The translations under genes and the position numbers were made by a program. A DNA stretch of 64,000 nucleotides from Haemaphysalis longicornis (taxonomy: Eukaryota > Arthropoda > Arachnida > Ixodida > Ixodidae), in contig CM023450.1 of NCBI GenBank assembly GCA_013339765.2, forward strand, positions 102,054,244-102,118,243, written 5' to 3'. Under the pieces are notes generated by a model. It did no database searches. It had not been told where the DNA came from and saw nothing but the letters and a program-made list of their open reading frames with translations. Below are positions 53,915 through 64,000 of this stretch, in pieces. Numbering within the stretch: the stretch's first letter is position 1; each line of letters opens with the position of its first letter.

Positions 53915-55237
53915 TCAGGCCGATGGCTGGTTTAAAAATTTTTCGAATAACCTGTTAGGTGCTTCAATGTCAGATTTGGCTAGAGCCGTGTATGGGGTGA
54001 CATAGGTGAGGCGAGGTATGACAAAAGCTTGAATTAATCTTATTGTGTCCTTTTCTTTTATTCCTACATGCCGGTTAGGGACCGGCCTAATCATATGCAG
54101 GAGTTGATCAGACATATTACGTAGTTTTGAGAAGGCGAAGTCGTTTCTGGTATTAGCTTGTATGGTAAGGCCTAATATCTTGCGTGATTGGCTATGTTTT
54201 ATTGAATGGCCGTCAAGAGATATTTCGATGGGCTCAACGTGATTTCGAGGGGGGATGTTTCCGGATGATGATGAGTTTTGATTTCTCGGGTGAACAATGT
54301 AAGCTACAAGCCTGGGCGTAATTGTCGACTTCTTCGGCTCCAAGCTGCAGTGTGTCCTGCATCCCTCCGAGAGAGTCGCTGTCAGTTCAGAGGGTGATGT
54401 CGTCGGCATACAGTGTGTGGTGAAGATTCGGTGTCTGCTCTAGCTGTCCTGGTAGACCCAGGAAAGTGATATTGAAGAGGAGCGGAGACAATACCGATCC
54501 TTGAGGCTTACCGCGTCTGCCAAAAGAGATTGGTTTGGATTTCATATCTTGAATTTCGGGTACAGCTTGGCGGCCTGTGAGCAAGTCTGAAATGTAGGAA
54601 TAAATGCGGTCACCACAGTCATTCGAGATAATCGCTGCGTGCGCCACGTTGTCGAAGGCTGGAGAGGAGTGGCGAATGGTAGGTGGGATTACGTCTTGTT
54701 TGAGTCGCAACATAATATCCTGGATACTTAAATGTGGTCGAAAGCCGAACATCCTTTTGGTAATTTGATTGGTGTTTTCTAGGTATGGCTGCAGCCTTTT
54801 GGAAGTAATGCGTTCAAGTATATAGCTTCCCTACACAAGAGGTAAGGGAAATAGGCCGGAGATTGATCTATGTGTGGGGATTTGCCCGCATTAGGAATGA
54901 AGAGGGCTTCGGCGGTTTTTCATTAAATAGGTAGGCGGCCCGATGTCCAATATTTATTGAGGTGTCCAAGTAGGGTGGCAAGTTCATCGTCACCTAAATT
55001 GGCCAGCGGCTTATAGGTTACTTTGTCGGGACCCGGATTACTCCTTTTCTTCCTTTTCTTACATTCAGCCAGGGGTGCTTCCAGTTCAAAAAGTTGGATA
55101 TCTTGGACTTGGTCTGCGTAGGGGGTACCAGAGTAGGGTGGCGGAGTGGAGAGGATCTCTGTTTGGAGGTACTTAGCAGTTAAGTCTTGAGTGAGTTGTT
55201 CTGTAGTGCTGGGGTAAGCGTGAAGGGTGCGGGCCAT
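53915..55237 (-). pseudogene. LINE E reverse transcriptase, frameshifted
   Basis: Three frames together cover an RT. The first (55237-54923) has RSNPGPDKVTYKPLANLGDD and YWTSGRLP (RT entry). The second (54752-54387) has MFGFRPHLSIQDIMLRL, PAFDNVAHAAI (motif A), GKPQGSVLSPLLFN (motif B) and LYADDITL (motif C, YADD). The third (54409-53915) has SRKILGLTIQ and the thumb. Catalytic aspartates are all present. At least two frameshifts separate the parts, and 5' truncation removes the endonuclease. Confidence 0.85.
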
Positions 55238-55344
55238 GTTTCGATTTGATTCCTCCTTGATTTTTAGGGGGTCAAGAAAACCACCGTCAGTATTGAACAG
55301 AAATAAACTTGCTCATACCTGTCACCTAAGTTCCGGGTCCACTA

Positions 55345-55530
55345 TATATCCTGCGCTAAAAGGCTTCGCTGGTACCCTCCTTCACAGATCTTTCTGGTCA
55401 CCCGTGCCAGGGCTGCAGCCAAGGCCCAAGGGTACCTGGACTGAGGCGAACCCACCCCACCGAGTGACGGCTCAACCACCACCGTTTGCTCTATTAAATG
55501 TTTCTTCTCTCTCTCTATTATCTTACAAGA
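55345..55530 (+). pseudogene. 3' terminus of another RNase H-type LINE
   Basis: The + strand encodes LVTRARAAAKAQGYLD and a stop. A short 3' UTR (GAGTGACGGCTCAACCACC) and a TTTCTTCTCTCTCTCT tail follow. It looks like the last codons and tail of a sense-strand LINE lying head-on to LINE E. Confidence 0.55.
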
Positions 55531-56170
55531 GTAGACGATCGAGGTGTATGCTAAGCTGTTGTGGTGCACTCCCGTTCAACAGCAGTCGCAAACAAACTGT
55601 GTGGCGGTTTGCTTGGGTTGACCGCATATGCATTTCGCGTGATACATTTGCAACTTCTACAATTGCAGAATCTTTAAAAATAATGGCGAAAAAGTTGAAA
55701 ACAATTATCCACGTTTTCGTGAAAGGCGAAGTTCTAAATAACGGCCGGCTTAGTCGATCAGAACAGTGAACGAATAATGTCGGACAGTAAAACTGCAACA
55801 AACAACAACAACACCAAAAACAAGCACGCCTTATCACATTCCTGCGCCTTTTTCCTTCAATTTCCTACCGATTTAAACAAACGCTTTTTTTTCGGCATTT
55901 TTGCCTCCTGTGGCACATTTTCATTCTTAATAAACGCTCCATGCCAAGCCAGTTACGGAACAAAGGCAAGTGTTTACTCTGCCATATGCACCAACTAGCT
56001 CGTGAATAAATTTGTTTATTCTCTCTCTTTCATGATTACTATGTTGGCACCGTATTGTTGCAGCGCCAGTTTCCAGTTAACGCCTTTGTTAACAGCGGAG
56101 CTGTTGTTGCTGGCCGTAAGTTCGCAGTTGCATGAAAAAACACCACGAAAATACCGAGCGCTCATGAGCG
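55530..56170. other. Unassigned stretch
   Basis: No recognised feature. Confidence 0.3.
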
Positions 56171-56352
56171 CGTGTCTGGTGGCGGCGACCACCGAGCGTC
56201 CTCGGCACGGGCAGTGGCTTTAGCAAAAAAGAGAAACACTGGCAAAAACCTCGGGGAGCGAGAAAATGCGATCGCTCGTGAGCGCGTGCTTCGCGGTACT
56301 GCCGAGTACCCATTCGCGCAACGACTCAAAAAAAAAAAAAAAAAAAAAACTC
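56170..56352 (+). repeat. Retroposed fragment with poly-A tail
   Basis: A GC-rich segment with a short inverted motif (GCGATCGCTCGTGAGCGCG) ends in an A-run of more than 20 bases at 56329-56349. The tail suggests a retroposed RNA; the source is unknown. Confidence 0.5.
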
Positions 56353-56385
56353 CAGCGTTAATGCTAAAGATGGAAATACACCCTG

Positions 56386-56540
56386 CTTTGGAGAAATCAG
56401 CGCGGTTTCCGCATTCTCTAGAAGCCATTGTGGATATTTATAGACATGACTACGAGTGTGCCAGTCCTCCCCGAGACGACATTCAGATCCCGCCACCACC
56501 ACCTCATGTCGATGACCAAGAGCTGGTGGAAGTCTATAAT
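56386..56540 (+). CDS. Candidate exon, acidic and Pro-rich (gene 3)
   Basis: The + frame (MLKMEIHPALEKSARFPHSL, then EAIVDIYRHDYECASPPRDD, IQIPPPPPHVDDQELVEVYN) is acidic with a PPPPP tract and no signal peptide. It recalls the N-terminal exons A1/A2 in style but not in sequence. Its 3' side runs into interspersed repeat R at about 56545, so any original donor is lost or lies earlier. A CTCTAG acceptor at 56421 would give a shorter exon. Support is composition and nearness to a membrane-span exon at 56830. Confidence 0.3.
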
Positions 56541-56544
56541 GCTG

Positions 56545-56745
56545 AGAATGACTTGCAGTGGAACAAGGTTAATTCAAATCGCCTTGAGCAAACCTTTCGG
56601 TGTGTTTACCTTGGGATGAGCGCGACGGAACAGGAACAGCATGAGAGGTGAGCGGGGAAAGCAAAGGGGGGCATTTCCTTGGCAAATGTCTATAAAGGCT
56701 ATCGTCATTTGACGACATTGCCAACGAAAGGAGCAGATACGCGGC
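56545..56745 (+). repeat. Interspersed repeat R, copy 2
   Basis: CAGTGGAACAAGG, AAATCGCCTTGAGCAAACCT and GGAACAGCATGAGAGGTGAG match the minus strand of 48955-49110, and TACGCGGCCA is shared at the far end. The apparent coding and the GTGAGC donor inside it are therefore repeat-derived. Confidence 0.8.
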
Positions 56746-56829
56746 CAATTTTTTGTTCAACATCCTTAGCGAAAATTATCTTCGAATAGAGATCATCGTG
56801 TTAGGCATGTGTGATGTGTCCTATCGCAG

Positions 56830-57110
56830 GACAATCCGTCTTCAGCCTCCTGGTAGGCGTTGTCCTCTCCTGTGCTTTTACCGTGAGCATGGTCGCCTTG
56901 GGTGTAATGAGCTCAATGAACAAAAAACTCGATCAGGAAGATCACGGAGAGAGATCGATGGATGCTTCTAGAGAATTTTTTTCGGCGAAAGAGATAAAAA
57001 TAAAAAAGCACTCCAATTCAGAAGCGTATGCACAGACGTACGCAGAAAGCCCCAAGACCCGCAGACAACAAAGTCCTCCCACAATGGAAAGGAAAAATAA
57101 AATGGGCACC
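56830..57110 (+). CDS. Candidate transmembrane exon of gene 3
   Basis: Acceptor GTCCTATCGCAG ends at 56829; a consensus GTAAGT donor follows 57110. The exon enters in phase 1 and encodes QSVFSLLVGVVLSCAFTVSM plus VALGVMSSM (membrane span), then NKKLDQEDHGERSMD and a Lys/Ser-rich region ending MERKNKMGT. Span followed by a polar domain, after a Pro-rich exon, suggests a single-pass protein. Its phase differs from D1/D2, so it is not a simple third copy. Open frame continues to 57206 if the donor is not used. Confidence 0.4.
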
Positions 57111-57150
57111 GTAAGTGTCTATAGTATGTCAGCCCGATCACCTCCGCCAG

Positions 57151-57393
57151 GTTCGAAGGTTTACAACGGACAACGAGCGTCGCACTCCCTTTTACCAATA
57201 CAATAAGAAGATCAAGGGCAACGACAACATTACGAACTCGGGCAGCAATACGCGCTTGGCTGCAAAAAGTTTTAAACAGCTTACGTTGCCCAACAAGCAG
57301 CAAATGACAACGCCCAAAACTGGGGAGTCTGCTAAGCTTTCCAAATCGGTGCCTGCCACCTTACAAGACGGCTCACTCCCGAGTCGACCATAA
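57151..57393 (+). CDS. Candidate last exon of gene 3, Ser/Thr/Lys-rich
   Basis: The + frame from about 57151 (VRRFTTDNERRTPFYQYNKK) runs through NDNITNSGS (one N-glycosylation sequon) and LTLPNKQQMTTPKTG to a stop at 57391-57393. It would join the preceding exon in frame through a 40-base interval with GT and AG ends (57111-57150). This is very short for an intron, so a frameshift inside one exon is an equal alternative. No family recognised and no clear polyadenylation signal nearby. Confidence 0.3.
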   Translation, partial: VRRFTTDNERRTPFYQYNKKIKGNDNITNSGSNTRLAAKSFKQLTLPNKQQMTTPKTGESAKLSKSVPATLQDGSLPSRP

Positions 57394-58985
57394 CAAGGAG
57401 GGCGTGCTAAGCTTCGCAAACTGCTGCCTGGGGCCGAGAGTAGACACGGACCGGCACCTTGCGAGAAAAGGGTGGAAGGAGATGGTAAGGAACGGACGGG
57501 CAGAATTGGATCACACGTGCGTATTGCGGTGCCCACTCAGATGACCTTTACTACGGCGGTCGACCTTACTTGCCCCTTTCCTAGTATTTGCTAGTTCCTA
57601 GTTCTTATGATGGCGCGAGGGTAATTCTAGATATAAGGGAATCAGGAGTGTGCACCACGCGGCCATTTAGCAGCAGTTCACGGTATTGTAACCCACATGT
57701 CCCACTTTTTATCCCGGTAACGCGAGGGAATAGAGGACTGTGTAAGAGCAGGTGGATGGATGAGGGGAGGGTAGAGGGAGGGAGACTGAGGAAGAGGACC
57801 CGGAAAGAGATAGTGCAGGAGCTAGGGAGTAAGCAGCCGTCGGAAGGGACCTTATTCCCCGCGAAGACGACGAACCACACGGAGCAACGACCTTAATCCC
57901 CGCAGCAATCCCAATAATCCCCAGTCGGAAATCCCTTACTCTGGCTCTCCCCAACGCCCCGCGCTCGTCCTCCCGCTGTCCTCGTCACCCGAACCGAGCG
58001 GGGGAACACAGAGCCCCGTGCTGCGAACCAAGACATTGCCATCGGCGGTCGAGCGAAGCCTCTGCCTCCCTCCCCCGCGTGACGCGCTGCCACACCAGTG
58101 AGCAAAGAGCCCGAAAAACTTCCTTGTTCCGCCCGCGCCATTTTCCAGATGCTTTGGTCGCCTTATCCCGGCGTTCATCTACTGCGTCTGTACGGGTCAC
58201 GGCTTCGGGCCACGCCGGATTGGACGAGGCGGTAGAGAAATGGACACTTCCCTTCCTTTAGCTCCCTTTCCCCTGTATTTGGGAAGGGGGGAATGTTTAC
58301 CATTGTTATATCATTTGGGCGGTAATCGCGCTTCGCTCGGCGTCACCATGCGGCTGTGTAGAAGACCCAAGCTGCCGCGAGGGCCAATTTGCGGCAAGGT
58401 CGTCGAAAACGAGCTCGATGTCGAACGCTTCTGATAGCGAACGTCTGCTAAGGGCGGAATTATTTGGATATTCATCATTTCGCTTCACACAGTAGGAAGT
58501 ACAACTGTCGATACTTGCGCACGCATAGCATGCAATCAAGAAGATACACGTCGAAGAGGTAACTTAACGAGACACTAAAGTGCAAAAGCAAGTTGCCATG
58601 TATCGTATATTATAGTGTCGTAACTACAAATACAGCACTCTCAGCAGCAGCAGTTTCTTTGTTTTTTTTTACCCGTTAGATTACCCCATCGTAGCTAGCA
58701 CGCGATGCCTAATGAGTAAATGAGCAGGTAATTTGAAATCGCTACTAATAATAGAAGGGCCGAAGCTGCTACCGCGGTTGGTATGACGCAGCAGCGGGCA
58801 CTTTGAGTAACTTGAATTTCACATGAATTAACGACTTTCTTTAATGAAAGACCTCCCCGAATGGTAAAAAGAAAAGCTTAAATTGCTTCAGCAGCAGAAT
58901 AAATAAAATGATTTACACCGTGGTTCTTGTGACTCGCTTACTGGCCGCAGATGATTGGTAACTTCTTTAGAACGCACCTGACGCG
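57394..58985. other. Unassigned stretch
   Basis: 57740-57830 is purine-rich (GGAGGGTAGAGGGAGGG). No gene recognised. Confidence 0.3.
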
Positions 58986-58987
58986 AT

Positions 58988-58990
58988 ATT

Positions 58991-59061
<71 letters not shown>

Positions 59062-59062
59062 C
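58988..59062. repeat. (TTTA)n microsatellite
   Basis: About 75 bases of perfect TTTA units. Confidence 0.98.
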
Positions 59063-59755
59063 ACGATACTGCCAGGTTCACTTAAGAAGCCCTAGGCAGG
59101 AGTGGACAAGCATAATCTACACAAAAACGGGGGAACAGTAGTAGTACTAGGCACCTATGTAATGTAACGCGCATTTAACAAACCATCGAACGAATTTCGT
59201 TCACACGGCAAAATAAAACAGCAATAAAGAATGCAGGAATATAACACAAGAAAACAGCAATATAACATTTTTTTTCTGTTACTTAGAATTTAATAGAACT
59301 GGAATTGGTACAAATTACCAGTAAGATATACATAGCCGCGGTCTCATCGCGAGGGCAGTTCCAAGAGTGGTCCGTTCACTCGTATAGCCCCCCAACAGTG
59401 CCAACCTCGGGTTTATGATTGCTTATAACGTGGACGCTCTGGAACGAAGCCAAGAAATTCAAGAGACTTTCGAGAAAATTCGAGAGAAATTCGAGATACT
59501 TTTCAGAGCCGAAGATGCAGTTACCCAAAGTTAATTTATTTTCTATAAAATTCGAAAACTTTCACTAGCGCCACTGGAAACAAGTTGACACCATACAAGG
59601 TAAGTGCTTTTCTTACACATTTTCGAAGTTTACAGATTACTTGAGTGATGAGTGTCAGGAATAATTCGCGCCAAGCAGAGGTGCGCTTTAGTGGGTGACA
59701 ACGCGGACAAATCTCAATGACAGCGGCCAAGCAATGAAACGGATGCTTGTGTTTT
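59063..59755. other. Unassigned stretch
   Basis: No recognised feature. Confidence 0.3.
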
Positions 59756-59756
59756 T

Positions 59757-60034
59757 TTAACACGAAATTGTTTTATTCCTGGATACACCAAGATTTGATT
59801 GACGTCATATTCGTCACGGAAATGACTCAAGTACAACGAAGCAAGTGGCCTGTAAAGGGTGCACCCCTGTACACAGCGTCTTCTTGTGGGGAAGCAACCT
59901 TTAGTACTAAAGTGTACGTTATACTTGAGGTCGTTCGTTTTCGGGTTTTATATTTTAACACGAAAGTGTTTTATGCCAACATACACCAAGATTTCACTGA
60001 CGTCATATCCGTCACGGAACTGACGCCAGTACAC
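59757..60034 (+). repeat. Direct duplication with TGACGTCA core
   Basis: 59757-59835 and 59953-60034 share TTTTAACACGAAA.TGTTTTAT, ACACCAAGATTT and TGACGTCATAT.CGTCACGGAA. Each copy contains the CRE-like palindrome TGACGTCA. The open frame spanning both is a by-product (repeated FNTK.FY..IHQD). Confidence 0.85.
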
Positions 60035-60229
60035 CTTTGCCGAAGCGATTCACCAGCCGCACGTCGCTCGCCAACCACAACCACAAGACAGCCGCCGACC
60101 CGCAAATCATGCTCAGCTGCTGATTTCGCTGCAGATTTCACTTTCGTGTTTTACCGATTCCTATTACAGAGGAATCAACAACAGTTTTTTTTTTTTAAGT
60201 TCAGGTTCACGCTATTTTGAGGGGGTGCG

Positions 60230-61200
60230 CCGTCAATGACCTATCGAAGTGCGAGCATTTTGTCGTGGTAGACATTCGTACAGATATTTCACTCACCGTG
60301 AATCGTGGCGATGATGTCGTATTTTTTGAAAACCGTGCCCAAATGCTCAAAGCCGGAAAAAGTTTTACGACAGTAATGTAGCAATCAGAGGCGCCATTCT
60401 TGCTCTCTACTCGATTGCTATGCAGGCAAAGGTAAACCCGCATTTTTTTCAAAATTCGTCGTGTGAACTGCCTCATTCGCAATATGTGCTATGAATCGAC
60501 GTGTCTGGCGGCCGGTACCCAGGTTTTCTTACTGCCTGTGCTATTCCCGAGTAATGTTTTATTTAGTTACTTTGACACCGGCCACAGCTTCTCTTATCTA
60601 AAGAAGCTCTCCAATAAACTGCTCTGAGAAACGTTTGGGGGACGCTTCTGTTCCAGCAAAGACCAACAAAAGAGGCCTTTTATTGCGCATGCCAATTTGA
60701 CTGAAAGGTGCGCTATGCACGAAAACAAAGCAACTTAAGATGAATACTCTGGCTTTTACCCCCGCATTACAATTACAAAGTTTATCCTCGATGAGGATAA
60801 ACTTTGTATTTATACTCTGAGAGCGACGAAGCTCCGAAACTCGCTTTTTGCTACTTTTCTATTTCTAATGCAGATACCTTGCGTCGAATGGTTCTGGGTG
60901 TCAGTGGTGCCAATATTCCCAGGCCACAATTTTATGCCATCAATAACAGCAATAAAGATTGCTTGGAATGATATTTCAAGTAATTGGAAAAATAAGTTAT
61001 TAACGTGAGAGTTGGACTAGTTGGTACTCCATTGATTTTGGTCTTCCTACTGAAAACGCAAGACCAGAGCGCTAAATAATTTTGGGCTTCACAAACCTTT
61101 TTTTATTTAGAATGTTTTTTTTCTGAAATTGCAGAAATTTCTACTTTGCGAAAATTTTCAGAAACATTTCTCGTAGAACACACTTTTCTTTAAAGACTGG
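60230..61200. other. Unassigned stretch with a perfect hairpin
   Basis: Apart from the hairpin at 60775-60807 nothing is recognised. Confidence 0.3.
60775..60807. repeat. Perfect inverted repeat, 15-bp arms
   Basis: ACAAAGTTTATCCTC, a 3-base loop, then GAGGATAAACTTTGT with no mismatch. Confidence 0.95.
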
Positions 61201-61204
61201 GTTA

Positions 61205-61431
61205 TAAGGTACAACATGCCGACGCTACGCAGGTGACGAGGCGCCCCGTAGTGGAGCGCTCCGGATTAATTTTGGCCAGCTGGGAAGGTTTAACATGCGC
61301 TGAAATCTCGAACACACGGGCGTTTTCGCCTTTCACCTCCATTAGAATAGCGGTCTCCGCGGCCCGGAATCGAACTCGTGTCTTTGATCTCAGCAGCACA
61401 ACGCCTCATCCATTGAGCCACCACGGCGGGT
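61205..61431 (-). mobile_element. tRNA-derived SINE
   Basis: The minus strand starts CCCGCCGTGGTGGCTCAATG (A box). GAGTTCGATTCC (B box) is at 61368-61379. The body has GAGATTTCAGCGCATGTTAA and GGAGCGCTCCACTACGGGGC, and the 3' end is TGCGTAGCGTCGGCATGTTG. Same family as 35413-35632 and nearly full length. Confidence 0.88.
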
Positions 61432-61742
61432 TCCTTAAAAGATCAAATGATGCAGCTTTACAAACGATATGAAGGTGGCGGACGTCAAGAGTTTGGACAT
61501 AAAACTGGGCTATTTGGTTCCCAATAACACTTGGCAAAAATGTTTTTCTTCATAAAACAAGCATACGTTTTGTTTTTCGCACGTCGAGTTGACGTTTAGG
61601 ACAACATCGAAAAATATACAGCTCAAACTGAACTCCCTACCGAATTTACTAAAGTAATACAAAGATGCTGATGCTATTAAAAATTAGCAGTGGCTGAGCT
61701 CGGCTATGGCAGGGCATAGCGTGAGCTAAGGTTCAGCAATCC

Positions 61743-61816
61743 AACACAATTTAGCTCAATCCAGTCCCATCTAGTCCAATCTAGTCCAATTCAGCCCAGT
61801 CCAGTCCAGTCCCTGC
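61743..61816. repeat. Imperfect TCCAGTCCAATCTAG-type array
   Basis: Short units of CCAGT, CCAAT and CTAGT repeat for about 70 bases. Confidence 0.9.
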
Positions 61817-62034
61817 TCCTCGCGCATGCTCACCACGGCTCTCGAAAAGCAACGCGAAACGGCTATCAAGCGGCTCCGGCGCAGCGTCAGACTTGGATAT
61901 TGCACAATGGAGGCGCACAGCTGGGCACGAACCGGCGCCAGTGCTTCTGCCGTGGCTATGACGTCACTCCTTTGGAATGCGCAGACCGGCGAATGTGCAG
62001 ACCAAATTCTCTACACACCCGTACTCCCATTGGA

Positions 62035-62150
62035 TTGGATTTTAATCCAACACAATCCAATTTAATCCAATCCAATCCAATCCAATCCAATCCAATCCAA
62101 TCCGATCCATCCGATCCGATCCGATCCGATCCGATCCAAACCAATCCAAT
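62035..62150. repeat. (TCCAA)n / (TCCGA)n pentanucleotide array
   Basis: TCCAA units (62045-62100) change to TCCGA units (62100-62135) and back to TCCAA. This is related in motif to the array at 61743. Confidence 0.97.
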
Positions 62151-62154
62151 GCTT

Positions 62155-63495
62155 CTCGCGATTGCGCAGAATGGCCCATAATGGCCCACGCGAAACTGCT
62201 CAACCTAGGCCAGTGTAGCTTACGCTACAAAAATTTTATATTAGAGATGCCCAAGAAGATATTTTGAAAACTTATCCTCTGATTGTTGGTTTTCAGAAGA
62301 CTGGAAAAAAAAGCAGAATTTGTCACAACTGTGCAGAAACATACCCACGGCATTGCTCTCGCGGCCGGCCTGGCCGGCGCGCACGTGGATGTAGGTATCA
62401 CCAAGCCCAGCGTAATGCTACCACGGCACGTTGTCGTTCTCTGAGTTTCCAGAAGAACAATACCAAAGCTTTTTTTTTTTTTTTTTTTTGCTGAAGGGTA
62501 CATCGAAGTGAAAAAAAAGTGGCAAGGATAAATGCTGCAAGAAGTGGCTTCACACAGCCCTTGCCCCCGTGGATTCCACGGTGGATTCCGCGTCAGAATG
62601 TTGCTACTTACAACAAAAGTGCATAGACCTTGATCCCGGTATGTCGATCCGTCAATGCTAGGCTGTGGTTAAGGTTAAGATCAGGAGCCTAAGATTAAGT
62701 TCAAGAGCCTAAACATTTATATGGTGGCGGATTTCCCAGCGAAGCCGTTGCGGCTTCATTGGGTGCGCACATTCCCGAAACAAAATGTGCGGCGACACCA
62801 AAGCACTTCTAATGAGTTGTTAACATGAAAGCACAAATGTCCGGTTGAAAGCCTGCGACAGCTTGCTTGATCCTCGCGTTGTGGAAGGGCTTTGTAATCT
62901 TGCCGATTGGGACGGTTTGTTTTGCGGTCTATCTCAAAGCTTTCGAATCGCTTCGATTCGTCTCCTACGCTTTGCTCAGCTGTTCGTTCCTGCTGCCGTG
63001 TAATTCGAGAGTTGACGACGATGCTGAGCTTTTCCGCTTGTCTAATCGCTCATTAAGCCACCTTGTTCCGCTCCCTTCGTCTGTTGGGTACTGGCGAATG
63101 CGGCCACCTCTTGCTGCCGCTTAGTTCAGCACGCGCTGGGGAACATCTCGTGTTATGAAACTTCCTGACGCGCCACTTTTCCTATCAGAATTTCTGTTCG
63201 CGGACAATTCCCGTCTCGGGTCCACACACTAGGAATGCATGCAGGGGCATGCATACAGGGCTAGAAGTAACCAATTTCCCTGCAAAATGTTTTGCAAGCT
63301 ACCTATGACAGCTGGCGAACTTTCTGTAGCCACAAGAAGTGGGCGCTGTAGGAAACATCGGCTGTGCGCCTTAATGAAGAACTAAACCGACATATTTTTA
63401 AAGCGAAGCTCTAGTGGCCTCACTGATGCCGTTGTACGCCAATACGCCCTGCAGGGAAGCCAACTTTATCTGACGATGATGATGAATGATCGTTG
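62155..63495. other. Unassigned stretch
   Basis: A poly-T tract lies at 62469-62490. An 85-residue hydrophobic frame at 62867-63124 has no supporting splice sites or family. Confidence 0.3.
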
Positions 63496-63499
63496 GTGA

Positions 63500-63672
63500 G
63501 TGAATAAACTTCATTTAGACGAGCTTCAGGCGCTGATGTGAATGAAAAAAAAAAAACGCTTCCTGTGGCCGGAATCAAACCTATGTCCCTCGCGTTATGA
63601 AGCCGGCGCCTATCCTATTGCTCCATTTCGACATGGTCGAAGTGGTTTGGGAAACTGAGACGACAACCAAAG
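63500..63672 (-). mobile_element. tRNA-like SINE repeat, copy 2
   Basis: The minus strand matches 32605-32775 across CACTTCGACCATGTCGAAAT, GGCGCCGGCTTCATA, GGTTTGATTCCGG (B-box-like) and the T-run, with further similarity on both sides. An opposite-strand second copy of the same family. Confidence 0.75.
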
Positions 63673-63679
63673 AATCTCT

Positions 63680-64000
63680 CACAAAAAGAATGGCGCTTGC
63701 TCTGCGTTCCGCAAGGCCGTTAGCCACAAGCACGTACTCGTAGTGTGGGATTGGCCAGCCAAAAAATCCATCACGAGGAAGCTTCGCGTTAAACCACCCC
63801 CAAAATATGAGACGGAGGGGCGCATGATTTTTAAAAGGAGCTCTGGGAAATTGGATGCACCGTTCAATGAAGTAAAGCTCCTAACTTAAAGTAATAAATT
63901 GTCGTAGCCCATGAACGATAAAATATGTATTATCTGCAGTGAATCCACTACGTTCGGCAGGTTGAAAAAAAAAAAAAAAAGAGTACTTTTCAAGGGACAT
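63680..64000. other. Right edge of the window
   Basis: Partial continuation of the SINE flank, then AT-rich sequence with an A-run at 63965-63980. Confidence 0.3.

Larger units (their letters stand above)
52808..55250 (-). mobile_element. LINE E: 5'-truncated RT-RNase H non-LTR retrotransposon
   Basis: The minus strand from about 55250 encodes the RT entry region, RT core, thumb, RNase H and a terminal zinc motif. A 3' tail ends CTCATTAAAAGG and a TTTTTTTCTCTCTC stretch at about 52808. Endonuclease and ORF1 are absent. All domains have the key motifs but lie in several frames. Presence of RNase H places it in the I/R1/LOA-like part of the LINE tree. Confidence 0.88.

Noticed and set aside
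56540..56651. Continuation of the gene 3 first exon to the GTGAGC donor at 56649
   Set aside because: This segment is interspersed repeat R, present in reverse at 48955-49110.
59747..60220. 157-residue frame with repeated FNTK.FY..IHQD
   Set aside because: Explained by the direct non-coding duplication.

Overview
The window is eukaryotic. It has no bacterial-type operons. It has canonical GT-AG exon borders, a high density of nested retrotransposons, tRNA-derived SINEs with poly-A tails and target-site duplications, and many di- to pentanucleotide microsatellites. The SINE and LINE families resemble those I recall from hard-tick (ixodid) genomes, so a tick or close chelicerate is the most likely source. 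That assignment rests on recollection and was not tested by a search. No rRNA gene, CRISPR array or certain functional tRNA gene was seen.

Host-gene content is small. The most interesting part is a pair of tandem paralogues on the + strand, each with four recognisable exons. Copy 1 has A1 13583-13836, B1 14454-14561, C1 16460-16703 and D1 18789-18966. Copy 2 has A2 22916-23180, B2 30711-30815, C2 31408-31676 and D2 36597-36801. The exons match in order, junction phase and short sequence signatures, and both copies end with a stop and an AATAAA signal about 200-240 bases later. The predicted product (about 260-280 residues) has a Ser/Pro/charged N-terminal region, no signal peptide, one membrane span in the last exon and a short tail. 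Each copy carries one apparent single-base frameshift, in different exons. Two looser membrane-protein exon candidates lie at 56386-57393 (+) and 20675-20921 (-). The family is unidentified.

Most of the rest is mobile DNA. Two LINEs in tandem occupy 1-7860 (-), the second interrupted by a TIR element (4501-5172) and abutting a SINE with its own target duplication (3359-3496). The 8.7-12.8 kb region is a composite repeat invaded by a MITE and LINE debris; a second copy lies at 37.6-38.77 kb, next to a shrunken BEL/Pao LTR element (38.77-40.6 kb and beyond). The introns of paralogue 2 hold an ~85-bp satellite (25.07-26.72 kb) and a 5'-truncated Ty3/gypsy element whose Gag-protease ORF runs directly into an integrase zinc-binding domain (27.65-30.51 kb). 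A LINE tail, a foldback element and long microsatellites fill 42-45 kb. A TTA-flanked TIR element (51980-52677) precedes an RT-RNase H LINE (52.8-55.25 kb, -). The last 7 kb has a further SINE, pentanucleotide arrays, a perfect hairpin and a second copy of a tRNA-like repeat.

Nearly all transposon ORFs are broken by frameshifts or truncated, so most of the window is decaying repeat DNA around two small, possibly degenerating, membrane-protein genes.
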